The position numbers and the translations under genes are program-made. Of a stretch of 64,000 nt of DNA, positions 1 to 8,817 are shown one piece after another. A model generated the notes under the pieces. The model did not search any database. It saw only the letters and a program-made list of their open reading frames with translations, and was not told the origin of the DNA. This stretch comes from an uncultured Pelagibacteraceae bacterium (GTDB lineage Bacteria; Pseudomonadota; Alphaproteobacteria; Pelagibacterales; Pelagibacteraceae): positions 124,001-188,000 of the forward strand of contig CACDEB010000002.1 of NCBI GenBank assembly GCA_902551755.1. The letters are read 5' to 3'. How positions within the stretch are numbered: the first letter of the stretch is position 1; each line of letters opens with the position of its first letter.

Positions 1-57
1 GTAAAAATTTATACATTAAGTAAGAAATTTCTAATATTATTAGTATTTCAATTATTG

Positions 58-372
58 TCATAAAAAATTAAAAAAATAATTGATTATCAATACTGGAATT
101 CCATAAGTTAACATGTTGACTAATCCTACAAAAGGTAAAGCAACAAAAGTGTCATTTTTACCCTTAATATATTTAAATTTTTTAGTTGGTTTAATGTTAT
201 GTGCTGAGTAATGCCCAACTAATAAACAAGCAACATACCAATAGATAAATGTAAATAAATTAAATTGAATACCAATCTTTTTTGAAACAGTGATAAAAAA
301 TATTGTTAATAATATATGTGATATATGATTTATTAATCCAATTTTTTTTAAATCTTTAATTATTTCATTCAT
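58..372 (-). CDS. small membrane protein, function unknown
   Basis: A 104-residue protein I do not recognise. It has three likely membrane segments (about residues 15-36, 38-55 and 82-102), separated by a basic, hydrophilic stretch (KPTKKFKYIKG, about 62-72). Its ATG overlaps the stop codon of the citramalate synthase gene in a TAATG junction, so the two are probably translated in sequence from one transcript. The position suggests co-expression with branched-chain amino acid synthesis but says nothing certain about function. It is the last gene of the minus-strand group visible at this edge. Confidence 0.6.
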   Translation of the reverse strand: MNEIIKDLKKIGLINHISHILLTIFFITVSKKIGIQFNLFTFIYWYVACLLVGHYSAHNIKPTKKFKYIKGKNDTFVALPFVGLVNMLTYGIPVLIINYFFNFL

Positions 373-1973
373 TATTTACTTGCAGGAGCTTTATCTTTAA
401 ATAATTTGAAATCTAAACTATCGATAAGAGCTTTAAATGATGCATCAATTATGTTTGGTGAAACACCAATAGTAAACCAATTTTTTCCTTGGGAGTCTGT
501 ACTTTCAATCGACACTCTTGTGGTAGCCTCAGTTCCTGTGTTTAAAATTCTGACCTTATAGTCAACTAGTTTTAAATCTTTCAAATATTCAGAATATTTT
601 TCTAACTTTGTAACATTTTTTCTTATAGCGTTATCTAAAGCGTGAACTGGTCCATTACCCTCACCTTCACAGACTATTTGTTCACCATCAACTTCTAATT
701 TTGCTTTTGCTCTAGAAACAATTTTATCTTGATCATTTTTTGAAACTGAAACGTCATATTCTTTAATTGAGATATATCTTGGAATTTCTCCCATTACTCT
801 TCTAGCAAGTAATTCAAAAGAAGCATCAGCTCCATCGTAACTGTAACCAATAAATTCTCTGTCTTTTACTTCTTCCAAAAGTTTTTTAACTTTTGGATCG
901 TTTTCTTCAATTTCTATTCCAATTGTTTTAAGTCTGGATAAAATATTTGATTTACCAGACTGATCAGAAACAACTATATTTCTATTATTACCAACATCTT
1001 CTGGATTTATATGCTCATAAGTTTTAGGATCTTTTTGAACAGCAGATACATGTAAACCGCCTTTGTGTGAAAATGCTGCAGCACCTACATATGGCAAATG
1101 TTTATTTGGTTTTCTATTAAGTATTTCGTCAAGTAACCTTGAACATTGTGTAATGTGTTTGATATTTTTTTCTTTAATACTTATTTCAAATTTATCTGAT
1201 AATTCTTTTTTAAGATGAAAAGTTGGGATAATTGACATTAAGTTAGCGTTTCCACATCTCTCACCTAAGCCATTTATTGTTCCTTGTATTTGTCTTGCTC
1301 CTGATAAAACGGCAGCGATTGAATTTGCAACAGCATTACCAGTATCATTATGTGCATGAATACCTAAGTTTTCACCAGGAATATGTTCTGAAACTTCTTT
1401 AACTATTTTTGTAACTTCGTGAGGAAGTGTTCCACCATTAGTATCACAAAGAACTATCCATTTAGCACCGTTATCGAATGCAGCTTTAATGCATGCTAAA
1501 GCATATTTCGGATTTGCTTTGTAACCATCAAAGAAATGTTCTGCATCAAACATGAATTCTTTATTATTTTTTACAAAATGTTTTGTTGTCTCTTTAATAT
1601 TTTCTAAATTTTCTTCTTTGGTTATTCCTAATGCAACATCAACATGGAAATCCCATGACTTTCCAACTAGACAAACAGATTTGGTATTTGAATTTAAAAT
1701 TGCTGACAAACCTGGATCATTTTCAGCACTTCGTCCAGCTTTCTTTGTCATTCCAAAAGCAGTGAAAGTAGAGTTTTTTAAATCTAAACCTTTCTGAAAA
1801 AATTCTGTATCAGATGGATTGGCACCTGGCCAGCCTCCTTCTATATAATCTACACCAAGATTATCTAAGGCATGCGCAATCTTTGTTTTTTCATCAATTG
1901 AAAAATGCACACCTTGAGTTTGAGCCCCATCTCTCAATGTAGTATCAAATATGTATAATCGTTCTTTACTCAT
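372..1973 (-). CDS. cimA: (R)-citramalate synthase
   Basis: Condenses pyruvate with acetyl-CoA to citramalate, the threonine-independent entry to isoleucine synthesis. The N-terminal HMGL-like barrel shows DTTLRDG (about residues 10-16), the metal-binding HAHND motif (about 206-210) and NGLGERCGNA. The GGWPGANPSD segment is typical of the CimA branch rather than LeuA. The C-terminal third resembles the LeuA-type regulatory domain. A TTG at 1985 would add four residues, but the ATG at 1973 overlaps the upstream cysS stop as ATGA and has a GGA-containing stretch upstream, so I prefer it. It is cytoplasmic and follows cysS in the same transcript. LeuA itself is the main alternative and looks less likely. 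Confidence 0.88.
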   Translation of the reverse strand: MSKERLYIFDTTLRDGAQTQGVHFSIDEKTKIAHALDNLGVDYIEGGWPGANPSDTEFFQKGLDLKNSTFTAFGMTKKAGRSAENDPGLSAILNSNTKSVCLVGKSWDFHVDVALGITKEENLENIKETTKHFVKNNKEFMFDAEHFFDGYKANPKYALACIKAAFDNGAKWIVLCDTNGGTLPHEVTKIVKEVSEHIPGENLGIHAHNDTGNAVANSIAAVLSGARQIQGTINGLGERCGNANLMSIIPTFHLKKELSDKFEISIKEKNIKHITQCSRLLDEILNRKPNKHLPYVGAAAFSHKGGLHVSAVQKDPKTYEHINPEDVGNNRNIVVSDQSGKSNILSRLKTIGIEIEENDPKVKKLLEEVKDREFIGYSYDGADASFELLARRVMGEIPRYISIKEYDVSVSKNDQDKIVSRAKAKLEVDGEQIVCEGEGNGPVHALDNAIRKNVTKLEKYSEYLKDLKLVDYKVRILNTGTEATTRVSIESTDSQGKNWFTIGVSPNIIDASFKALIDSLDFKLFKDKAPASK

Positions 1974-3328
1974 TTTATTTTCCAAGTTGTTTTATCATCT
2001 TTGTCTTCAATTAAAATACCTTTGTCTAAAAGTTCGTTTCTAATTTCATCAGCTAATTGGTAATTTTTATTGTCTCTAGCTGTGTTTCTATCTTTTATCT
2101 TTTGTAAAATCTCTTCCTCTGAAATTTCTAGAATATTCTTTTTAAACTCTTGCCATTTTGATTTTGGCTCAGTTAACAGACCAATAAAATTACATGCTGT
2201 TGTAAAAATTTCTTTGTCTTTATCAGATCCTTTGGCAGCTTTATCATATAATTTATGAATGTTGCTAATATATCCAGGTGTATTTAAATCATCATAAAGG
2301 GGAATTAAATCATCATCTGGGATTAATACTTTACCCTCTGGTTTTTTTTGGCACTCGTACCATTTATCTAAAGTTTTTTTTGATTGTGTTAATAAATCAT
2401 CACTCCAATCCATTGCTTGTTTGTAGTGAGTTGAAATTAAAGCTAGTCTTAAAACTTGACCATTATATCTCTGATAGAAATCTTTAATTTTAAAAATATT
2501 TCCTTGTGACTTTGCCATTTTTTCATTAGCTATTGTAATAAAGCCATTATGTATCCAATAGTTTGAAAAAAATTTATTATTAGCACATCTTGATTGGGCA
2601 ATTTCATTTTCGTGATGAGGAAAAATCAAATCTCTTCCTCCGCCATGAATATCGAAAGTATCACCGAGATATTTTTTTGACATTGCAGAACACTCTAAAT
2701 GCCAACCAGGTCTCCCTTTGCCCCAGGGTGAGTCCCAACTTGGCTCATCTTTATTAGATGGCTTCCACAATACAAAATCTTCTGGATTCTTTTTATTTTC
2801 CGATACCTCAACTCTAGCTCCTGCTTTTAATTCATCTATATTCTTATTTGATAATTTTCCGTAATCTTTAAAACTAGAAACATCGAAATAAACATGAGAA
2901 TTTTTTTCATAAGCATTTTTATTTTTAAGAAGAACATTGATCATTTCGACCATTAAAGAAATATTCTCTGTCGCTTTGGGCTCAAAAGATGGTTTTTCAC
3001 AATTTAAATAATCACAATCATTGTGAAAACTATTGGTAATATTTTTAGTTAAAACACCTATTGATATTTTTTTTTGTTTTGCGCTTTCAATAATTTTATC
3101 GTCTATATCAGTTATGTTTCGAACATAAGTAACTGATTTATTTCCATACTTACATTTTAAAACCTTGAACAGAATATCAAAAACTACTAAAGGTCTTGCG
3201 TTACCTATATGGGGATCATCATAAACTGTTGGTCCGCATACATACATTTTCACTTTATTTGGATCTATCGGTTTAAATATTTCTTTTTTACCGCCAAGAC
3301 TATTAGTTAAATATATATTTTTATTCAT
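1970..3328 (-). CDS. cysS: cysteinyl-tRNA synthetase
   Basis: Class I aminoacyl-tRNA synthetase that charges tRNA-Cys. Near the N-terminus there is CGPTVYDDPHIGNAR, which contains the zinc-ligand cysteine (Cys31) and the HIGH-type motif (HIGN, residues 40-43). Further zinc ligands are in WHLECS and HHENE. The KMSKS loop reads KMAKS (about 269-273), followed by QGN as usual for this enzyme. The length of 452 residues is normal. The C-terminal part has the helical domain that precedes the tRNA-binding end. Its TGA overlaps the ATG of cimA, so the two are translationally coupled. Confidence 0.96.
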   Translation of the reverse strand: MNKNIYLTNSLGGKKEIFKPIDPNKVKMYVCGPTVYDDPHIGNARPLVVFDILFKVLKCKYGNKSVTYVRNITDIDDKIIESAKQKKISIGVLTKNITNSFHNDCDYLNCEKPSFEPKATENISLMVEMINVLLKNKNAYEKNSHVYFDVSSFKDYGKLSNKNIDELKAGARVEVSENKKNPEDFVLWKPSNKDEPSWDSPWGKGRPGWHLECSAMSKKYLGDTFDIHGGGRDLIFPHHENEIAQSRCANNKFFSNYWIHNGFITIANEKMAKSQGNIFKIKDFYQRYNGQVLRLALISTHYKQAMDWSDDLLTQSKKTLDKWYECQKKPEGKVLIPDDDLIPLYDDLNTPGYISNIHKLYDKAAKGSDKDKEIFTTACNFIGLLTEPKSKWQEFKKNILEISEEEILQKIKDRNTARDNKNYQLADEIRNELLDKGILIEDKDDKTTWKIK

Positions 3329-3373
3329 TATATTAGGAATATACCTTTAATTTAGATTTGTGAATCTATTTGA

Positions 3374-4111
3374 TTAATTAGGAATCTTGCATATTGGAAT
3401 TGGCTCCATTTTATGCAAATTTGCTTTTCTGATTTGAATATATTTATCTCGATTTTTTGAATTCTCGTTATCCATGGCCTCTTCTATTTCTTTGTATGAT
3501 AATCCTAACTGTCCTTCATCAGTTCTACCATCATCCCAAAGACCATCTGTTGGAGCTGCATTAATAATGTCATCAAGTATTTTTAGTTCTCTTCCAAGCT
3601 CCCATACCTCAGTTTTATTACAATCAGCTATTGGAGATATATCAACACCGCCATCACCATATTTTGTATAAAAACCAACTCCAAAGTCTTCAACTTTATT
3701 TCCAGTTCCAACAACTATTCCGTTGTTAGCTGCTGCAACTTGATAAAGTGTTGACATTCTCAATCTTGCTCTTGAATTTGCCATGCCATGTTCGCTACTA
3801 AAATCTTTTAATGTACTTTCGAATGTTTTAAATAAACTGTCTAGTTCAACTGTATGCCCTTCAACATTTTTAAAATTTTTCTTTAACCATTCTTGATGCC
3901 TTAAACTTAAATCGTGTTGTGAACCATTTTGCTTTATTGGCATCGATAGGACAATTGTCCTTAGTCCTGTCATGGCACTTAGTGTACTTGAAACTGATGA
4001 GTCTATCCCCCCTGATATACCAATAACTAATGATTTAGCTTTATTTGGCATTGAATTTACGTAATTTAAAATCCAATCTTTAATAAATATTACTTTTTTA
4101 GAAGGTTCCAT
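3374..4111 (-). CDS. nadE: NAD synthetase, ammonia-type domain only
   Basis: Amidates nicotinic acid adenine dinucleotide to NAD in the last step of NAD synthesis. The PP-loop SGGIDSS lies at residues 33-39. Downstream GTGNKVEDFGVGFYTKYGDG and SPIADCNKTEVWELG are typical NadE substrate-site segments. At 245 residues it is only the synthetase domain. There is no N-terminal glutaminase (nitrilase) domain, so it should use free ammonia or depend on a separate partner. The gene lies alone between cysS and the DAHP synthase gene on the same strand, with spacers of about 40 bases. Confidence 0.93.
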   Translation of the reverse strand: MEPSKKVIFIKDWILNYVNSMPNKAKSLVIGISGGIDSSVSSTLSAMTGLRTIVLSMPIKQNGSQHDLSLRHQEWLKKNFKNVEGHTVELDSLFKTFESTLKDFSSEHGMANSRARLRMSTLYQVAAANNGIVVGTGNKVEDFGVGFYTKYGDGGVDISPIADCNKTEVWELGRELKILDDIINAAPTDGLWDDGRTDEGQLGLSYKEIEEAMDNENSKNRDKYIQIRKANLHKMEPIPICKIPN

Positions 4112-4148
4112 GATTCAAATATAAGACAAAATTTTAATTTTTAAATGT

Positions 4149-5528
4149 CTAAGATGCCGCTTTAATTGCATTTCTTGCATAGTTGGAATTCTTTTTGATC
4201 TCATCTGAGATTAAGAAAGCCAATTCTAAAGCTTGATCTGCATTCAATCTAGGGTCACAATGAGTGTGGTATCTACTTGATAAATCTTGTTCAGATATAT
4301 TTTTTGCACCACCTGTACATTCTGTCACATTCTGACCAGTCATTTCTATATGTAATCCACCAGCATAAGAACTTTCACTTTGATGTACTGCAAAAACATT
4401 CTTAACTTCATTTAATACTTTATTAAACGGTCTTGTTTTAAAACCTGTTGTTGATTTAATTGTATTTCCATGCATTGGATCACATGACCAAATTACATTT
4501 AAACCTTCTTTTTTAATTCTTCTTATCAACTTAGGTAAGAATTTTTCAACTTGGTCGTGACCAAACCTAGATATTAAAGTAATTTTACCTTTTTCATTTT
4601 TTGGGTTAATTACTTCACAAATTTTTGCAATCTCTTCTGGTTTAGATGTCGGTCCACATTTAATACCAATTGGGTTTTCAATACCTTTGCAAAATTCAAC
4701 ATGTCCTCCATCTAATTGTCTTGTTCTATCACCAATCCAGACAAAGTGTGCTGACGTTGCATGGTATTCCCCTGTAGTTGAGTCAACTCTAGCCATACTT
4801 TCTTCAAATGGTAAATGCAAAGCCTCATGGGATGTCCAGAAATTTACTGTTTTTAATCTTCTATTGAAATCTGAATTTATTCCACAAGCATCCATAAATG
4901 CCAAAGCATCTGCAATTTTATCTTCAAGGTCTTTAAATTTTTTAGCTTGAGGACTTTTCTTAATGTAACCTAAATTCCATAAGTGTACATTTTTTAAATC
5001 AGCAAAACCCCCATTAGAAAATGCTCTTAAAAGATTTAACGTTGAAGCAGATTGAGAGTATGCCTTAAATAATCTTTTTGGATCATGCCTTCTAGATTTT
5101 TCAGTAAAATCAATTCCATTTACGTTGTCACCTAAATAACTTGGTAATTCTTTATCACCTTGTTTTTCAGTTGGTGCACTTCTAGGTTTTGCAAACTGTC
5201 CTGCTATCCTTCCAAGTTTTATAATTGGAAGTGAAGCTGAGTATGTAAGAACTAATGACATCTGAAGAATGACTTTAAATGTGTCTCTTATATTGTCCGG
5301 ATTAAACTCAGCAAAACTTTCTGCACAGTCTCCACCTTGTAAAAGAAAAGCTTTTCCATCAACAACTTGTGAAAGTTGATCTTTTAGATGTCTTGTCTCA
5401 CCAGCGAAAACTAGTGGAGGAAAAGATTTAATTTTACTCAATACCTGGTTTAGTTCCTTTTCACTTTCATAAGAAGGAACATGTTTGACAGGATATTTTC
5501 TCCAACTATTTGGTTTCCAATTTTTCAT
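4149..5528 (-). CDS. aroG: class II 3-deoxy-7-phosphoheptulonate (DAHP) synthase
   Basis: Condenses phosphoenolpyruvate and erythrose-4-phosphate in the first step of the shikimate pathway. It is the plant/Mycobacterium (class II) type and unrelated in sequence to the E. coli enzymes. The metal-site motif GGDCAES is at residues 65-71. The conserved substrate segments RIAGQFAKPRS, WIGDRTRQLDGGHVEF, GIKCGPTS and CDPMHGNT are all present. The length of 459 residues is normal for the class. It follows glmS on the same strand with a spacer of about 60 bases. Confidence 0.95.
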   Translation of the reverse strand: MKNWKPNSWRKYPVKHVPSYESEKELNQVLSKIKSFPPLVFAGETRHLKDQLSQVVDGKAFLLQGGDCAESFAEFNPDNIRDTFKVILQMSLVLTYSASLPIIKLGRIAGQFAKPRSAPTEKQGDKELPSYLGDNVNGIDFTEKSRRHDPKRLFKAYSQSASTLNLLRAFSNGGFADLKNVHLWNLGYIKKSPQAKKFKDLEDKIADALAFMDACGINSDFNRRLKTVNFWTSHEALHLPFEESMARVDSTTGEYHATSAHFVWIGDRTRQLDGGHVEFCKGIENPIGIKCGPTSKPEEIAKICEVINPKNEKGKITLISRFGHDQVEKFLPKLIRRIKKEGLNVIWSCDPMHGNTIKSTTGFKTRPFNKVLNEVKNVFAVHQSESSYAGGLHIEMTGQNVTECTGGAKNISEQDLSSRYHTHCDPRLNADQALELAFLISDEIKKNSNYARNAIKAAS

Positions 5529-5587
5529 AATTCAACCTTAAGATGAATATATAACTAAATTATGACAAAAGAGAATAGTTATTTTTA

Positions 5588-7408
5588 TTATTCTACTGTT
5601 ACTGATTTAGCTAAATTTCTTGGTTTATCAATGTCATAACCTTTTTTTAGTGCAGAATAATATGCAAGCTTTTGTAAAGGAATTGTTACTAAAAACGGGA
5701 AGAGGTCATCATCAGTATTTTCAACTTCAATAGTCTCCCAAATATTTTCAGAATAAACTTCATCTTTACTTTTATTTGTGACAAGCAAAACTTTCGCTCC
5801 TCTTGCTATAACTTCCTGCATGTTTGAAATAGTTTTTTTATAATGTTGATCTCTTGGAGCAATCACTACCACTGGCATTCCATCTTCTATAAGAGCTAGT
5901 GGTCCATGTTTCATTTCGCCTGCAGGATAACCTTCTGCATGTACATAAGCTAATTCTTTCAATTTTAAAGCTCCTTCTAATGCTATTGGAAATGAATATC
6001 CTCTACCTAAAAACATTGAACCTTTTGCATCAACAAATGAACTACATATTGATTGAATTTTATTTTCAGTTTCTAATGAATGTTTAACTAATTTTGCGAG
6101 ATTAAATAAATTTTTGATCTTCTTTAAATAATCTTTTTTACTAATATCTTTCCTTTTTTGAGCTAATTTTAAGCAAAGTATATATAAAACAAGCATTTGT
6201 CCTAAGAAAGCTTTAGTTGATGCAACGCCAATTTCTGGACCACAATGAATAGGTAAAACGAATTTGGAATCTCTTGCTATTGAGCTTTCAATAACATTTA
6301 CAACTGAGCACGTTTTCATTTTATTTTTGTTACAAAGATCTAAAGCTGCATAAGTATCAGCAGTTTCACCCGACTGAGAAACAAAAATATAAAGACAATC
6401 TTTCTTAAATTTATTTTTTCTATAACGAAACTCTGAAGCAATATCAATACTTACATCGAATGATGTTAATTGCTCAAACCAATATTTTGCAATAAGACAA
6501 GAGTGGTAAGCAGTACCACATCCGATTAATGTAATAGAATTAATCTCCTTTTCTTTAAATGGAAAATTAAAAATGTTTATATCATTATTGATTTTGTCGA
6601 TGTATTCATTGACACAATTTTTGATAGTATTTGGCTGTTCATCAATTTCTTTAGCCATGAAATGTTTGTAGTCACCCTTTTCATAATTTTGTTCGTTTGA
6701 TGATAAATGTAATATTTTTTTATTTATCTTTTTTCCGCTTTGATTAAAAAATTCGACACTATCTTTTTTAATAATACAAAACTCCCCATCGTTAAGATAT
6801 GAAATTTTATTTGTCATAGATTTTAGAGCATAAGAGTCTGATCCTAAATAATTTTCTCCAGGACCGTAGCCAACAGCTAAAGGTGAACCTCTTCTTGCAC
6901 CAATTATTAAATTCGGATTATCTTTAAAAATTATACCTAAAGCAAAACTTCCATGAAGTTTTTTTAAAACTTTAATAATTGCATCTTTAAGATTATCTTT
7001 TTTTAAATATTCAGTAATAAGATGAACAATAACTTCAGTATCTGTTTGGGACTTAAACTTATGTCCTTTATTAACTAAAAACTTTTTTAACAATGTAGAG
7101 TTTTCAATTATACCATTATGAACTACAGATACATTTTCTGATGAATGTGGATGAGCGTTAATTGTGTTTGGAATACCATGAGTTGCCCATCTTACATGTC
7201 CAATTCCAACATTTCCTGTTAACTTTGATTTTGAAACAGCTTCCTCCAAACTTTCAACCCTACCCTCACATTTAACTTCCTTAATAAAGCCAGAGTCAAT
7301 CGTAGCAATTCCTGCTGAGTCATAACCTCTGTATTCTAATTTTTTTAGCGAATTTATAATTGGTGATGAAACCAATTTGTTGCTTGTTATTCCAATAATT
7401 CCACACAT
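5588..7408 (-). CDS. glmS: glutamine-fructose-6-phosphate aminotransferase
   Basis: Makes glucosamine-6-phosphate for peptidoglycan and lipopolysaccharide. The N-terminal class II glutaminase domain begins MCGIIG, so Cys2 is the nucleophile once Met1 is removed. A GHVRWATHG segment follows. Two SIS sugar-isomerase domains fill the rest of the 606 residues, with SQSGETADT as the phosphate loop. The C-terminal DKPRNLAKSVTVE is the standard ending that lines the active site. It lies 3 bases downstream of the GlmU-like acetyltransferase gene, so two UDP-GlcNAc pathway genes are co-transcribed. Confidence 0.97.
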   Translation of the reverse strand: MCGIIGITSNKLVSSPIINSLKKLEYRGYDSAGIATIDSGFIKEVKCEGRVESLEEAVSKSKLTGNVGIGHVRWATHGIPNTINAHPHSSENVSVVHNGIIENSTLLKKFLVNKGHKFKSQTDTEVIVHLITEYLKKDNLKDAIIKVLKKLHGSFALGIIFKDNPNLIIGARRGSPLAVGYGPGENYLGSDSYALKSMTNKISYLNDGEFCIIKKDSVEFFNQSGKKINKKILHLSSNEQNYEKGDYKHFMAKEIDEQPNTIKNCVNEYIDKINNDINIFNFPFKEKEINSITLIGCGTAYHSCLIAKYWFEQLTSFDVSIDIASEFRYRKNKFKKDCLYIFVSQSGETADTYAALDLCNKNKMKTCSVVNVIESSIARDSKFVLPIHCGPEIGVASTKAFLGQMLVLYILCLKLAQKRKDISKKDYLKKIKNLFNLAKLVKHSLETENKIQSICSSFVDAKGSMFLGRGYSFPIALEGALKLKELAYVHAEGYPAGEMKHGPLALIEDGMPVVVIAPRDQHYKKTISNMQEVIARGAKVLLVTNKSKDEVYSENIWETIEVENTDDDLFPFLVTIPLQKLAYYSALKKGYDIDKPRNLAKSVTVE

Positions 7409-7411
7409 ATT

Positions 7412-8023
7412 TTATTTTTTTCTTTTATAGTTTTTTACTTCAGTTTGCTTTGCCCTAGTAAGTGCTAAAGAGCCACTTTTAACATTTTGAGTTATTACAG
7501 AACTAGCACCAATAATCGCTTTTTTTCCAATTTTAACAGGGGCAACTAATGATGTGTTTGATCCTATAAAAGCACCATCTTCAATTATTGTTTTGCTTTT
7601 TTTAACTCCATCGTAATTGCAAGTAATTGTACCTGCGCCTATATTAGATTTTTTTCCTATTGTTGCATCACCAATATAAGTAAGGTGATTTGCTTTTGAA
7701 TTTTTTTTTAATCGAGATTTTTTAATTTCAACAAAGTTTCCGACTTTTGATCCTTCTTCTAAGACAGTTCCTGGTCTTAAACGTGCGTATGGACCAATTG
7801 AAACATTATTATCAACACTTACACCTTCAAGGTGTGAAAAGGCTAATATCTTAACATTGTTTTTGATTTTTACTTTTGAACCAATAACAACGTATGGTTC
7901 GATTGTTACATTTTTTCCAATTTTGGTATCATTTGAAAAAAAAACAGTCTCAGGCGCAGTCATTTTTACACCCTGACTTAAAAATTTTTTTCTAAATTTA
8001 TTTTGAATATCAGATTGTTTCAT
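7412..8023 (-). CDS. glmU: GlmU-type acetyltransferase domain, stand-alone
   Basis: A 203-residue left-handed beta-helix protein that matches only the C-terminal half of GlmU, which acetylates glucosamine-1-phosphate. Diagnostic segments are [26 protein letters not shown] (the His is the catalytic base of the family) and [13 protein letters not shown], followed by VAPVKIG and an R-x-x-Q near the end. The roughly 230-residue N-terminal uridylyltransferase domain with its LAAGxGTRM loop is absent. The open frame begins at a normal ATG, and only 70 bases separate it from the divergent gph gene, so this is not a frame break in the window. UDP-GlcNAc formation would need a separate uridylyltransferase elsewhere. 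It precedes glmS in the operon. Confidence 0.82.
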   Translation of the reverse strand: MKQSDIQNKFRKKFLSQGVKMTAPETVFFSNDTKIGKNVTIEPYVVIGSKVKIKNNVKILAFSHLEGVSVDNNVSIGPYARLRPGTVLEEGSKVGNFVEIKKSRLKKNSKANHLTYIGDATIGKKSNIGAGTITCNYDGVKKSKTIIEDGAFIGSNTSLVAPVKIGKKAIIGASSVITQNVKSGSLALTRAKQTEVKNYKRKK

Positions 8024-8093
8024 TGATTTTTTCTTATAGATAAGTATTTATGATAAAGAATTCACAAAATATTTCTTAATAATACTTTTTAAA

Positions 8094-8792
8094 ATGAGTC
8101 AAAAATTCACAGTTTTAGTAGATTTAGATGGAACCATAGTAGATACAGCTCCAGATCTAATGAATGCTCATAATTATGTGATGAAAAAGTTTGGGTACGA
8201 AACAAAGACAACAGAAGAAATTAGAAACCTTGTTGGTAAAGGTGCTGGTGCTTTGATTGGAAGATCTATTTGGGGAACGGCCAAAAAAGAATTTGGAAAA
8301 ATATCAGATAAAAAAATTAAAGATCAAATGGTAAAAGATTTTATAGATTATTATGGAAAGAATATTGTTAATGAAAGTAAGATTATAGATGGTGTTTTAG
8401 TATTTTTGGAGTGGTCAAAACAAAATGATATTTCACTAGCAGTTTGTACTAACAAACAAGAACATTTAGCAATTGATTTATTAAAAAAAATTAAAATTTT
8501 CGATTATTTTGAGTATGTTGCTGGTAGTAATACTTTTGATTATTGCAAACCAGATCCTAGACATTTGACTTCTGTAATTGAAATTCTTCAAGGGGATATA
8601 AAAAAATCCTTAATGATTGGTGATAGTGAAACAGATTCTGCTGCTGCTAAATCTGCAAACTTACCATTTATATTGCTCGAGGACGGATATACTGATAAAA
8701 AAGTAAGTGAAATACCTCATGATCACTTGGTAACCAACTTTCAGGGTATTGAAAAAATAGTTTCAAAATATTTGAATACTTCAAATAAATGA
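8094..8792 (+). CDS. gph: HAD-family phosphatase, phosphoglycolate phosphatase-like
   Basis: A 232-residue haloacid-dehalogenase hydrolase. Motif I is DLDGTIVDT, with the nucleophile Asp10 and Asp12. Motif II is VCTNK. Motif III/IV include CKPDPRH and MIGDSETDSAAA. A helical cap lies between motifs I and II, as in Gph. Gph removes 2-phosphoglycolate formed during DNA repair or by oxygenation, but HAD substrate specificity cannot be read from motifs, so pyrophosphatase or another sugar-phosphate phosphatase is possible. It is transcribed away from the GlmU-like gene and lies 25 bases upstream of prpD. Confidence 0.75.
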   Translation: MSQKFTVLVDLDGTIVDTAPDLMNAHNYVMKKFGYETKTTEEIRNLVGKGAGALIGRSIWGTAKKEFGKISDKKIKDQMVKDFIDYYGKNIVNESKIIDGVLVFLEWSKQNDISLAVCTNKQEHLAIDLLKKIKIFDYFEYVAGSNTFDYCKPDPRHLTSVIEILQGDIKKSLMIGDSETDSAAAKSANLPFILLEDGYTDKKVSEIPHDHLVTNFQGIEKIVSKYLNTSNK

Positions 8793-8817
8793 AGTACTAA
8801 ACTCAAGAAGGAACAAA

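Noticed and set aside
4122-4150. Terminator between nadE and the DAHP synthase gene (AGACA/TGTCT)
   Set aside because: The stem has only five pairs around a long AT loop and is too weak to call.
5549-5582. ATAACTA/TAGTTAT inverted repeat between the glmS and DAHP synthase genes
   Set aside because: Seven AT-rich pairs with an 18-base loop are expected by chance in this composition.
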